A DNA stretch of 64,000 bases, taken from contig OX377202.1 in the NCBI GenBank assembly GCA_947396885.1, positions 80,882,643 through 80,946,642 of the forward strand, read 5' to 3'. The position numbers and the translations under genes are program-made. Source of the DNA: Heligmosomoides polygyrus polygyrus. Lineage: Eukaryota; Nematoda; Chromadorea; Rhabditida; Heligmosomidae. How positions within the stretch are numbered: the stretch's first letter is position 1; each line of letters starts with the position of its first letter. Positions 44,479 through 56,700 of the stretch are shown here, one piece after another. The notes under the pieces are model-generated. The model was not told the origin of the DNA. It ran no database searches and saw only the letters and a list, made by a program, of their open reading frames with translations.

Positions 44479-45110
44479 ATTATTTATTTAATTATTTATT
44501 TAAAGACGTGTCATACATTACACGTGGATTAAAATAAAGAAAAGGAAGTCAAATGTAACCAGGACATATCAAACTTAAGACTCAAGAGATGATCGCCAAA
44601 CAAATTACAACACTAAATTAGCTTAAAAAGAAAAATATAGAAGCAATAAATGATCTAAGAGCCGAGAGTGACATCTGTGTGGCATTTTCGGATTCACCAA
44701 GCAAGCAGTTGAGCTCCACGAGATTCCTATATGTGAGGAAGCTTGACCTAGCCTGCGTCCTTGCAACAGAGACATAGATTCTAAGTTTCCCTTTTCTATT
44801 TCTAGGTAGTGGAGAATTGAAAAATGGCGGCGGGTCAACTGCAACGGTTTTAGTCAGAATTTTTAACAACATGAGCGAATCGGCCTTTTCTCTTCTGGCA
44901 CAGACTAGGGAGACCAAGCAACTTTGCTCTAGTGGATCCATTCGACAAATTACAATATTGAAGTCCATAACATCTCATAAACAGCTTACGTGTATAATTA
45001 ATCTGAACGCTTTCCAACAAACCGATATCCTTCTTTTGGTGGGGTTGAACACGGTTTTGCCACATTTTACAATGGGCCGCACGTAAATTTTGTAAGCTCG
45101 CAAGAAGGTC
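44479..45110 (-). mobile_element. CR1 retrotransposon, 3' fragment
   Basis: The - strand gives VQPHQKKDIGLLESVQINYT (thumb region; compare KKRDIDLLESVQNNFTRKLM of the copy at 56186), MRCYGLQYCNL and PLPRNRKGKLRIYVSVARTQ near 44790. The TTTA-rich tail is at 44479-44513. 5'-truncated, same family as 56186-57850. Confidence 0.85.
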
Positions 45111-45794
45111 TGTAAGTCGTTCGCTTTTAATATCTTAAATAAGTTTTAAGTTCGGAAAGTTTGGAATTCTCTTTGAAATGTCTGATACTAAAACTGTGCT
45201 ACAGGTTTACTAGAGCTATCCTGTTCTGTTTACTCTTTAGGTTCCTCAAGTGACACTTCCGATCTCGGAAGTGGCAACATGGCAACCCGTCCTTTATGGT
45301 TCATGTAAATCGCTTCACACCTTTTTGAATATTAGCAAATAAAAATTATAATATTATTAAATAAATATTAGTTTATTAGAGGTAATCCTCCGTTTCCAAA
45401 AGTGTACTTCATGCTGCTAGAGATTTCTGATTCTTATCGTAGGTTAGACACAGTGTAGGAAGTCCAACAATGTTTTTGGACCAACCTAATAGGTTGTGTT
45501 CCAACAAGACATGCTTATGTCGATTGATTACAAGAGCTTTAAGGACTTTAAATTCGCGTGAATAAATCTTTGCGGAGCATTCGCCGCATCAGAAGAAGGT
45601 CTCGCCCTCCAACGTTCAAAGAGCACCAGCGACCACTGTGCAGTTTGACGGATGTTCTGGTGTGTGAACGTCGAGGCAAAAACTGATGGATCGGTGAACG
45701 GCCGTGCTTCGTTCGCTCAGGGTGGCCTCTGTCTAGTAGAGCTCACCGTTACCCGTCACTGTTGTTTAGGCTCTACTGCTGCGGCCGTTCCTAC
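45111..45794. other. No recognised gene
   Basis: Only short ORFs; nothing recognised. Confidence 0.4.
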
Positions 45795-47159
45795 CAGGCG
45801 TGTGCGTAATGACGACTTGCGATTTATACGGTTTACGGGTATTTTTGCCGAATTTTTTTACGATTTACGATTTACGACATTTCGGGTGTTAAATCGTCAA
45901 TTTTCGGAAATGTGATCTTTGATAAACAACCAACTGGGACCCAAATTTATGTTTACCGGGTTATAATGATGTGCACATTCCAGTGGTCTCATCTTATAGC
46001 GCATTCCTACTTCATTTTAGAGTTGTTTTTCATTTCTAATGTGTTACTGTGGCTTAACTAACCTTTCCATTTCTCTAACATTGTGACGTTTGGAAGCGGA
46101 CAAGCTCAAGAGGAGAAACAACTGCAATAAATCATTAAAAAATGACCTTCTCTCTAGGAGACTGGATTCCTCCGATTCCGGCCGAGAGCTAGCCAGGCAG
46201 ATCGCATTCCTACAGTCGAAGGTCGTTCCACTCCAGCCCACAGAAAGGCGTTGAAGGCAGTTTATTTTGAGAAAGAGGAACGAGAATTCTTTGACCCACG
46301 TCCTATCAGGTAATAACGCCCAGTGAATTTGTTTGTAATAAATTCATTCTAATCCTGCGTGAATAGAATTAGCGGAAATCCACTACCGAGTATCATTCGT
46401 GACTGTAAGCAGGGTTTAGAATGTTGTTACAGTCATGTGGAAAGCATAAGCCACTGGTGTTTCTATCACTTTACATTGCACTTCCTAGGGTGGTGCAAAT
46501 TGCTATACAAAGTGTGGTCAAAGCGAAAATTTCAAGAAAGGGTTTGACTGGTTCTGCCACTTTTGTTCTCCCTTTTCAGTGGTTTAATTGAGGCGATTGC
46601 ATTTACCATGATTCACTTGCTGCTGCTGTCTCTCGGAGAGCAAACGTTCGTTGCAGAGTTGGCGGAGGGTAGCCGGAGTGAGTGCGGAGAATTATTAAAT
46701 ACTAGTACCGTATTATAGTTTTCAAAATTGGAAAAATGCCGGCAAACTTGCATAGAAAACCTGCGCTCTAAGCAGGTTTCGATTACCGCGATGATGTCGA
46801 TCGATGATTCAGAACTGAGAGCACTTTTAAAGTTAAGAAACGTCTTCTTGGCAATTTCTCTACAAGTAACAGAGCTTCTGAATTCTAGTATCGCGCTGTG
46901 GTTATTGCTTGGTACCTGGTATCTCATTGAGCAATGGATGTGTAACGACCTTCCTGCTGCTCTCTATACACCGTTTTCATTCACTGCGTTTAAAATGGAC
47001 TCCTGCGAACTCAAACTGAACCAGTTTTAACCTCAGCCGTGAACCGTCCAACTCACAACTGAAATAGGATTATATTCCAACCAAGTTGGACAGTTTCTAA
47101 GTAAAAATTGTCTGTCTATGAAGATGCCAAACTGAAGATGCCTCAAGGAAGTTACACGT

Positions 47160-47400
47160 TAACTCAATGTCCGACTTTCCATAAATCTCGGCATGAAGCA
47201 TCGTGTTAAATTGTTGGTTCATGAAGCTGAGCACCGTGATTGTTACAACACTTTATCGAAATTCATGATTCACCAACGTTTATCTCCTCGGCTCCTCAGC
47301 TTTCACCACAAAGGTTCCGAAGAGGGAAAACCGCCGAAACGTAAGCCGAATAAAGTGTTGTAGCGATCTCGGTGCTCAGCTTCACGAACCAACAATTCAA
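47160..47400 (-). mobile_element. Penelope-like element, 5' end remnant
   Basis: On the - strand: inverted tail (47397-47350), reversed hammerhead-like core, direct tail (47256-47210), then an ATG at 47194 opening MPRFMESRTLS before a stop. The two tails are inverted copies over about 47 bp with few mismatches. Same layout as the copies at 9365-10549 and 34371-34514. Confidence 0.75.
47313..47347 (+). ncRNA. Hammerhead-ribozyme-like motif, degenerate
   Basis: GGUU, CCGAAGA (U4 of the core changed to C), stem II GG...CC, GAAACGUA, AGCC. Stem I GGUU/AGCC pairs with one G-U. The core change suggests it is inactive. Confidence 0.5.
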
Positions 47401-47937
47401 CATTATACGTTAACCTTTCTGTTTTAAGGGGCTACAAAGGTGTCCAAGAACTATGACCATACTGTTCCAGCGGCCCAAAGTTTTTTATCCGTATGCCGTG
47501 AGAGTGCTCTAGGATTTACTTCAAAATGTTAAAAAGCGTAGATCTTCCGGTGGGATTGCACACGATGGGATTGCTCCATGCCTTCATTCAGAACTCACGC
47601 TTGTTAGATTATTATACGCGCAGTTGCTGTTCTCTCTGCATTGCTCAGTAGTTAAACAAATTTTTAAAATTTTTAGGTTCGCTAGGGAATTTTTTGTTGT
47701 TGTTTCTGCTAAATTCTAGGCTAAGCGAAAAATTGGTAGAAAATTTGGAATTTAATGGATGTTCAAACGATGCAGGCTTTTTGTTGGAACACCATACAAA
47801 GGCTTAAGTTATGTTTTTGAATTCACAGTTTTTTGAATTTCTAAAAGCGTGTAAAGTTTGATTTGAAGGGTGTTTTACTAGCAAGAAGGCCTGGAAAAGG
47901 AAAACAGTTTTGTAGGAAGACTGTTTAGATTTAGCTG

Positions 47938-48117
47938 AAAATCATCATCATCATATCATTTTCATTAGCGTCTGTCCCGCTTGGTGGCGGGGTCCGCTCT
48001 TCTGGTGTGGTGACGCCAATTCTCCCGATCAAATGCTTGATCAGGGTGGACACCAGCCATCTTTAAGTCCGAGTGCAACGTATCTAGCCAACGTTGCTTC
48101 GGGCGTCCCGTAGATTT
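47938..48117 (-). mobile_element. Non-LTR retrotransposon 3' end
   Basis: The - strand encodes GRPKQRWLDTLHSDLKMAGV then HPDQAFDRENWRHHTRRADP, followed by a TGATGATGATG tail. Same family as the insert at 42187-42455. Heavily 5'-truncated. Confidence 0.8.
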
Positions 48118-48485
48118 AGCTGAAAATGTCGTGATAAATAAATAAATATTGAGTCATATCTGATTAACATTAATGGAAAAAGTCTCTGGAAATTTAGTTG
48201 TACTGCAATACACGTTCGGCAACTCTTACGATTTACGACGGTTTTTTCGTAATTACGATTTACGAAATTTCAAATTTCATTTACGCACACTCCTGGCTCC
48301 TACTCTTCAGTCCAGTGTTGAAATGCACTTCGCGCTTGCAGTTGTTCGTCTGATTCGTGGTCGTCTGATTTTAAGGTTCGCTTTCCCTCCATTTGACTTC
48401 TTCAACTGCTATGCATGTCGGCCTGCTGAAAAGGTTTCCAAGCAAGACGCATTCAGTTCATAGATGTCTATTGTGCATGCATGAA

Positions 48486-48780
48486 GGTAAAGAGTAAAAG
48501 ACGGCGTTATTCAATCCCCTTTGGGATACTCCACGCGTGCTACTTCTACGGGATATCGTGGAGGCGAGTTGAATGCGTATTTGGCCATACAATGACTTGC
48601 GGTGGCCAGCTGACGAACAAGTCAGCGCTTTTTCCTTCCCAGACACGTCTGGTACCAATTCTCCTACCCTGGAGGGATGGAAGGCTTGGTTGGCCTGGCC
48701 GGGAAATCCGAACCAGGAACCTGGTAGCGGGTGCAGGCGACAGACGGCGCCTCCTCCGACTGCGTTCCACGCGCTCTCTG
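48486..48780 (-). repeat. tRNA-derived SINE, full length
   Basis: On the - strand: GTGGAACGCAGTCGGAGG (box A-like), GGTTCCTGGTTCGGATTTCC (box B-like), CTTCCATCCCTCCAGGGTA, ACCGCAAGTCATTGTATGGC, and GATTGAATAACGCCGTC near the 3' end. Same family as 54048-54355. Confidence 0.85.
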
Positions 48781-48929
48781 CATGCATATGTAGTGATGAT
48801 AGCTAACGTTTTCACGCATATATTGTGCTGCTTGCCAGATATAGTTGTCCCTAGCTTGGCGTTGGTGGTGAAGTCCTGAGGCGAGTCGGCTTGATGGATG
48901 GCGGCACAAGTGGTGGTGACTATGCACTA

Positions 48930-49340
48930 TGTGCACGAATATTACATTTTACAATATAGCCTTTATCAGGCCAGTTTTGGAGTACGATGCTCCAGTTTTC
49001 AATTCATGCACATGTGATCTCAAAAAGAGAGGTGTACAGCAGTACATCACAAAGCTCATGACATGTACAAATGGACACCGCTTGACGACCAACTATTCTC
49101 AGACAAAGTGAAGAGTAAGAAATTTAGTTTTACGAATTTTTCCCTCAGAAAGAAAAAAAAACGCAATGGCCTGCTATCTCTGCTTGAAAATTGGCACACC
49201 ATGAAATTGGTATCGACAGTTCTTGTTTCGTCAGGAGCATTTAACATCCGATGTGGCATGAGAAACATCCCTCAGAATTTTTCCAGGAGCTAAAAGTATC
49301 CTGGTTTCAAACAGTGCAGCCTGCCATTAGAAAAGGCTGT
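48930..49340 (+). mobile_element. CR1-like RT thumb fragment
   Basis: FIRPVLEYDAPVFNSCTCDL at about 48962-49020 matches the RPVLEYG motif of CR1 thumb regions; the downstream sequence is decayed. Confidence 0.65.
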
Positions 49341-49484
49341 CCGTGCCAGCTGACCATGATGACAATCATTGCTTTTTGTTAACAATTATTGTTGATATCG
49401 AATTTTGTCGTTGCTCTATCTTCTGTTGTCGTTGCTCTGTCTTCTGTTGCTGTCGATTGTGCTGCGCACGATCGTAATCATTTA

Positions 49485-50676
49485 TTAGGTCGTCGCATAA
49501 TAAATGGTCGATTTCTACTGAAAACCTTCGGATCATAACTTTGTTCGAAAGCAATTTTATTAATCGAATTAAGCATCATTACAATTAATACACTTTTCCC
49601 AACCGAACAGTAGCTGAGACATTCCATATTTGTAAAAATCAGGACTACGAGAACTAATAAAGCATAAGAAGTCATTTTCTGGCTTTTCTTTGGTGGCTAA
49701 ATATTTTATCTTTCACATGACGACCTGCTAGATATGGCAGAGTTTCCCAATTCATGCAATTTCTGGACAACACTTCTGAAACGTGCAGGCGCGCGTTGTC
49801 ATACTGTAGGATTGGTCTTTTCGAAAGAAGGAAGCCGGCTGCAATTCAATCCGCTTCTGGTGCACCACTTCAACTTTGGCACAGAACTTCTCCGCTGTGA
49901 TGGTCTCTCCAGTCTTCAAGAACTTTTAATGGACTACACCAGCCATTGCTCACCATACGGTCACCATGATCTTCTTTGCATGGAGAATTGGTTTCGGCAT
50001 CTCCTTGGGACTATCATTTTTGTCCAGCCATTGTGCGGAGCGACGATGATGGTCATAGAGGATCCATTTTTCGTCGCGTGTCACGATCCTGTCCAGAAAA
50101 GGCTCCCTTGGATTGCGCACCTCAACGAAACACAGGTGTTGTGGCGCTGCAGCATCTGCCGGCGGTCAGTTCGTGCGCGATCCATTGCCCAATTTCTTCA
50201 CCTTTCCGATCGCATTTACGTGGCGACTGTTGACGCGGATCCGCTTCCACAATTTCTGCTCGTCCTTAAGGAGTGATGGTGGCCTACCTCGGTCTTCATC
50301 TTCGAGACTTTCATCTCCAGATCGAAGTTTCGAACTAGTAGCGAATTGTGCGTTCCCTAGCGAAATTCTCCCCAGATGCAGCGTTCATGTTACGGCTGCA
50401 GCCGCGGCGTTGTGTACATTTTTTCCATTCATATACGTAGAGCACCCGAATAGAGCGTGGATTCATGCTGCAGTTAGAAACTCGTTAGAGACGTTAGAAA
50501 CTCGGCGAGGGGCAATTATGTCACAAAAGCTATAAACTGCAAGATGGAGAATGGAGAATGGAGATTCTTCGCGTTCGGAAACTGTATACAATGCCTGAAA
50601 CGAGGCATTCGTAGTTACGAAAAATCGACCAGAAATTGAGTTAGCAAAATCGGCTACTTCATATGCAACGACCTAA
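49485..50676 (-). mobile_element. Mariner transposon, nearly full length, decayed
   Basis: 1192 bp with TA on both sides. Ends are TTAGGTCGTCGCATAATAAA and, reversed, TTAGGTCGTTGCATATGAAG. The transposase on the - strand shows RSGDESLEDEDRGRPPSLLK (about 50320), IGKVKKLGNGSR, DRIVTRDEKWILYDHHRRSA (50090, first catalytic Asp), KIMVTVW followed by a stop (about 49960), and a decayed C-terminus. It ends 84 bp before the first receptor exon. Confidence 0.88.
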
Positions 50677-50760
50677 TAATAGATAGTAAATGAATATGTT
50701 TTCCAGTCCAGTACTAATAATAGATAGTGAACGAATTTGAATTCCAGTAAGAGCAGGTCG

Positions 50761-53700
50761 ATGAAGTGCGAAGTGTGCGAATCTCCTGCAGTCTCTTCGC
50801 TTCATTTTGGCGCCCGGACGTGCAAGGTAAAACATCCTTCGTTCCTCATTTGACATTGGCGAACATCTCTTGCTTGTTCCCAGGCATGCGCTGCGTTCTT
50901 CCGACGTACGGTGTCCATGGATATGAACTACGTGTGCGTTGGAGGAGGAGAAAAATGTCGGGTACACTTCGGTATGACTTCGCTATTTCACTTATGTTTC
51001 CTCAGATTTTGAGCTTGCGCCTCTAGTGCTTACAATCTCTTTTGGAATGCGCCATGTATTCTCCTTCTAAGGGATCTCCTGGAATCGACTTGAATGCGTA
51101 TTTTGCCATTCAATGACTTGCGGTGACCAGCCGTTGAAGAAGTCAGCGCTTTATCCTTCCTAGACTGTCTATTTAACTGACTTCGGAGGGATCGAAGGCG
51201 TGGTTGGCCAGGGCTGGAAGTCTGAACCAAGAACCTGGAATCGGGTGCACGCGAAAGCCGGCACCTCCTCCAACTGCGCTAAACGCACCCAAAACGGATT
51301 GAGAATGGCGCTAAAAATAATAAAAATGGTTCGGTGCTGACTGACTCATCTGAGGAATGCGACAGTGTAGTTGCGAAGTATCGCGAAACGGTTTCCATGC
51401 GTATTTTGCGTAAAGAATGGCTTGCGTTGGTCACTGGCGATTAGTGGAGAGCTCATTTGGCATAGGGAAGACTAGAACATCGATTCATTTCCGTACGCTG
51501 GGCCCTCTCATCGTGATCACAGCTATAAAGGAGTGCCCTTAAGGAGACTCTGGTTCTAAGGACTCAACACCTCTGGCTGTTGCGGTGTGTTTTCTTCTAT
51601 GTGCATTTCGCCTTTTAAGCACTTGAGAAATATTAACAAAGTATTTCAGTTTCTTGTGTGCCGAAAGAGGTTTTTAAGGTGGGACTAGCGTTCCGACACC
51701 GTAGGGAAAGGCCCACAAAACCTCAGCAAAGAGGGAAAACTCACGTCTACCACTCTAGCTAGTATGGTTAGTAGGGCGAACGTGAGACCTACTGCGGACG
51801 TATAGGATGTATATCGTTATATCGCATATCGCAAAGAAACAACGACCTGCTCGTCGCCCTTCCATTTTACGATGAGAAGAGCTGGAATCTTACTAACAAA
51901 GTAATGTTTAAAATGGATCAATAGGGAGACCTCGAGTTTGGTAGGTGAAACAATAATGCGAGCTAATAGCGAAAGTTTCTTGGAAAAAAAGTTCCTCCAA
52001 AAGAAAATGAAAAAACTTACCCGCTGCATTCTCCTACCGATTCGTAATCAAGCAATTCTGACTTCGCAGTTTGCAGTCATTTACACTCTTCTTCGGAAAG
52101 TAGACACGGGGCTGGTGTGCGACCTATGAAAACACTAGCGTGATCGTGTTCGCTCACGCCATCAGTGTGACTCCACTCTAGCCTTCGAGTTCTCAGGTCG
52201 CGTAGTCCACCACTTTCACACTTCCAAGTACACAAAATATAAAGTGTCTCTTCATTGTCTCCTTTCGAGATAACATCACGGTTACCTTCTTTGGAGGGAG
52301 GTTCCATCGACACTGCTCCCAATTGTTTTTGAAGTGTTTGCTTTGCTTGATGCTACCATCCAGGAGGAACTCAATTTTGGCTCTGCTGTTCTTTTGAGTG
52401 AGAAACACTTCTAGAAAAAGCACACTTCTTATTCAAAATGGGAGAATTTGACAAGTTCAGCAACTGCTACAGTATTATGAAAGAGCACCACAATATAATG
52501 AACGTTGGCTATAGGAGTTTCGACGCGAAGATAAATTGTAATTGGAGATCACGATGTTCGAATTTTCTCCAGTAATGGAGGGTTAAAAAATAATGCAGTT
52601 TTGGACGAAAAGATATTGAAGCAGTCACCATTACCGTTGAATTTGATAGCCGCGTGGCAGCGCAGTCGGTTAGGTGCCGGCTGTTGTTTGTACCCCGTAT
52701 TGCTGAACAACTTGCAATAGAATCTCTGTACCCCTAATTTTTGGTGCGGATCCCACGCAGGTCAACAAATTCTACCATTCCTTCAGGCTCGGTGAATTTG
52801 AATTGCATTTGAATCAGACTTTTCTGGGTAAACTCAATGTTTCAATGCTTATCAAGAAGTCAGCAGGGGTTATCGTAGAGATCAAATACGCATCTAAACT
52901 GTCTCCGCGATAAACGGTTGAAATGCAATTCACGTCGTATCCCAAACAGGGACTAATTAACGCAGTTTTTATCCTATTGTGGTTTATGGAGATCTGGCTG
53001 CTTTATGGATGGTCAATTTACAGCGATTCAGCATATCAGTAAGTAAAAGGAGTAAAGCAGTTTTTGGAGTGGAGACTTGGCTGCACTTCTTTTATGAAAG
53101 CTTTCTTCATACACTTAAGAGCGACTCTGATGGAGAAAGATCGGAAAGATGGCAAAAGAAATTTCATGACACGATCCGATCAGCTCGCAAAAGAGTGATC
53201 ACGCGCCTCCTCAAGGTTTAACCGAGAACAGACGACATCCAAATTTTGTCACGATTTTTGCGCCATCCAAACGAATGCGGATTGTGGGTCGACTTTCGCA
53301 GTTGTTACCCTTGTTGAGTATCAGTCCTTTCTGAGGGTAAAGGGAACATATGTGTAGGAAGAACAGCATATGTTTCCCACTTCGGCTTCTAATCAAATCT
53401 CATTTTGTGGAAAATAGTTAAGGGTCTCCCATGCGGCATTGTTCTTTGCTTATTGAACTTTGACATTGCAGAGATGAGAAACATTTGCCGCCTGTGCCGT
53501 TTTACGCGCTGCATGCGTGCTGGAATGAAGGCTGCCCGTAAGTTTACGGTGGTTCAGGCAGTTCCGTGCTGCTTGGATGGCCGAGTTCATAGCTCATACC
53601 TAGACTAGATGCCGTCTATGTCAGTGGTGCGATCGAAGCCTAAGAGGGTTCATCAGATGCGGCTGAGAAAGCGTCACAGCTCCCAGTCCTCTTCGGACAA

Positions 53701-56700
53701 CGATACGGTGGTGCCGAACAGCGAGTCAAGTGACGAGATACAGGCGCACGGTCTGTGAGTGTTTCACCTTTCAGCGTTTTTGATGACTCCAATAACTGAG
53801 TTCAGCCACTTCGTCTCGTGAGTCTCTGCAACCGATGCAGGTGATGGCACTCTACGTAAAACTGGAGGAGGCTCTCGGTGACAGGAGAAAAATCATGTAC
53901 ACCGACGTGAAGATTAGGGAACTCTACTCGGAAAGCTGCGAACTGGTGAGTGCCGCAGCGACGGCCTTGCCCACCGGCGACAGGTGAAAAGCCATGGAGC
54001 TGATAATTTGCAAGTGCTTGTGAATCTTCAACGTTTCTCAAAATTAAATTCGGGCGGGTGTAGCGCAGTCAGAGGAGGCGCCGGCTGTCGCGTGCACCGG
54101 ATACCAGGTTCCTGGTTCGGATTTCCCGCCCAGGTCAACCAAACCTTCCATCCCTCCGGGGTAGGTGAATTGGTACCAGACTTGTCTGGGAAGGATAGAG
54201 CGCTGACTTGTTCATCGGCTGGCCACCGCAAGTCATTGTATGGCCAAATACGTATTCAAATCGCCTCCACGACATTCCGTAGAAGTAGAATGCGTGGCGC
54301 ATCCCAAAAGGGATTGAGTAACGCCGTCCTTTATCCTTTTATCCTATATCAAAATTAGCTTCCAAATCAAACGGAAAGGTATGGAGCTTATGTCTGAACG
54401 GGAAAAACGCGCCATATAAGAAGAATCTTCATACCTTTCAGTTCTTAATGACATACGCCTTCTTTTGCCAAGGCAAACCAAATGTGTACGAGGTTTCTAG
54501 AATTCGCCGCCCCCGGTGGCGGCGTAGTGACTGTCTTCTGCATAGTTTTGAGCGTTTTCTGCGTGTTTTTTAACCGTATGCTTTGGAGACTAACCATTTT
54601 GCGATTTCTCTTGTTAATGAGCGGTTCTTAAAGCACTGAGGACGATATTCCACGTAAAAATATATGAACGCTCAACACGGTGGAACACAGGCAAAAAGTG
54701 CACGGGCAAAGGCAAGGGTCACAATAGAGGCAGCGTATAAAAGCTGCGGACTTTTTACAGCTCGCTTACCTACATGGGACAATAACTGCTGTAGGAACCA
54801 TCCTGCCCGGATTCTCTGAGAAGCCAGGTACGAGGTTCCGTACAGCTCTAATCATAAGAGAAAAGTGCACACTTCCCACAAAGCGTATCCCCCAGACGAA
54901 GAGTAGGTCTGATGACAACTCGAATTGTGCTCTCATTCTTTGAGCATGTCTTCGTCCCACAGATGTCCTGTCCACAGATTGCTGTACTCTTATTCTGCGC
55001 GCATGTGCCGGCTTCTCGAATCATGTGGCGATACAACCTACTATATCCCGAGGGAAAGCCTTGTGTATTCGGACTATACTTCCCGGTGCCAGCGGCCAGA
55101 TTCAGCCAGTCGACGTCAGATTATTCAGTTACATGAAACAACTCGTAGCCAGATCTCACTCTCACGTTACTGCACACGGACTTTCCTTTCGATCTGCAGA
55201 AAACTGACAACATTCTGAAGGCAAAAGTCACGTGGGCACCTGAAGATGTCGAAGCATTGCTAGTAACAGTGTAGGTCACGTCGCTAGTGTTTCGGCCGCT
55301 GTGCCATTCCGCATTGAAAAGCTGCCCACTGGCTCACTGGCTCAAGGCTATATACGACGTCGCATCTTAGCCTTTTTGGAAACCCAAGAATGATGGTTTT
55401 CTCTCGAAGCCATTGGTCTTCATAAAGAAACAAGCTGTGAACAGCCTGTAGCTTCCATACGCTGCCAGTAATGTGCCCAATCCTTCTATTTATTTCTTGC
55501 ACTTTCTTCCTGTGTATCGCTGGCGTTGAATGTTCTTGTGGCACTATTTCAAAATTATTTCATGCTTCGTTTTCCTTAACAACCGATTACTAATAAACAA
55601 GTCACAGCGCCGCTACTTTCCACAGCACACAGTTGGCAATTCTGCTGCAAACGTATGAAAAATGGGTAGACGTCAGACCCTCCCACATCTCCATCGTGCG
55701 GTTGAAATATTAAATGCAAATACAATACATATACAATACAGTACTTTCGGTAATAGAAATTTACCGCAAGCGCAATAAGCGATCCCTCGACTTGCCTCTC
55801 GCACGAAACAACGCCATCAACCAACGAGAATCCAGTTGCACTACCTATTGTGCAATCGAATGTAACAAATACTTGTTTGCTCTTCCTCACTCCATGTTTG
55901 TATAATAATTAGATCTATTATTGCCGCCGGTGTTTCGAGAAATTCGTCTTTCTCATAGAGTGAAACGACACCGAGAATGTTTTATTTCTTCTGCGCAGCA
56001 CAGGTTAGTTATAGACTTGCTAGGCTGATGAGTCGTTGGCTACATTTGGTTAACAAAAAATATTAGTCCACGGTCTACCAGAAGCGTCTATACATCTAGT
56101 ATTTAGTCAAAAAAGATTTTCCATCTATAGACCGATTTCATGTTTGACTATTTGCATGTGAAATGCGGAACTTTGAAGAATGTGTTTTATTTATTTATTT
56201 ATTTATTTATTTCAAGGCGTAGATCATAGTCTAGCGTAAGCGAACAAATCAAATAAAGAGAACAAACGAGCAAACTTCTGTCTACAATTGGGAATAGTAA
56301 CGACAATTACGCAATCATCAACAGAAATCGCTATATCATATTCCTGAAGTTCAACCAGTAATAGGGCGTTTACAGGCTTGCACAGACAGCTTCTCCAGGT
56401 CATCATACTTCCCAATCAATAAATTGAATTCCTTGAGAATCCTGTAGGTTAGAAAGTCCGATCTTGTTCGTGATTTAGCAACCGGGACTCGAAGCTTAAG
56501 CTTTCCTCTAACGGTCTTCGTCAGTACACTACCAAAAAAGATAATTGGGTCGACGGACACCTTACCAGAAAGTATTTTGTACATCATGACCAGATCTGAG
56601 ATTTTCCTCCTATTTTCCAGTGAAGGAAGACGAAAGCGAACCGAACGTTCCTGACCACGCGGTATCAGACTATAATCCACCGAGAAACACCTCATCATAA

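Larger units (their letters stand above)
45795..48295. mobile_element. hAT-type transposon relic, 2.5 kb, with nested elements
   Basis: The ends CAGGCGTGTGCGTAATGACG and, reversed, CAGGAGTGTGCGTAAATGAA are inverted repeats. The eight flanking bases are GTTCCTAC (45787-45794) and GCTCCTAC (48296-48303), seven of eight matching. Subterminal CGATTTACGATTTACGA repeats occur at both ends, a hAT feature. No transposase was recognised. It contains a Penelope 5' remnant (47160-47400) and a reversed non-LTR 3' end (47940-48117). Confidence 0.75.

Noticed and set aside
49734..50276. 180-codon + strand ORF
   Set aside because: It is antisense to the mariner transposase read on the - strand.
55260..55300. 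Possible fifth hammerhead near a GTGTTTCGGCC motif
   Set aside because: No CUGANGA-like strand at the right spacing and no paired tails.
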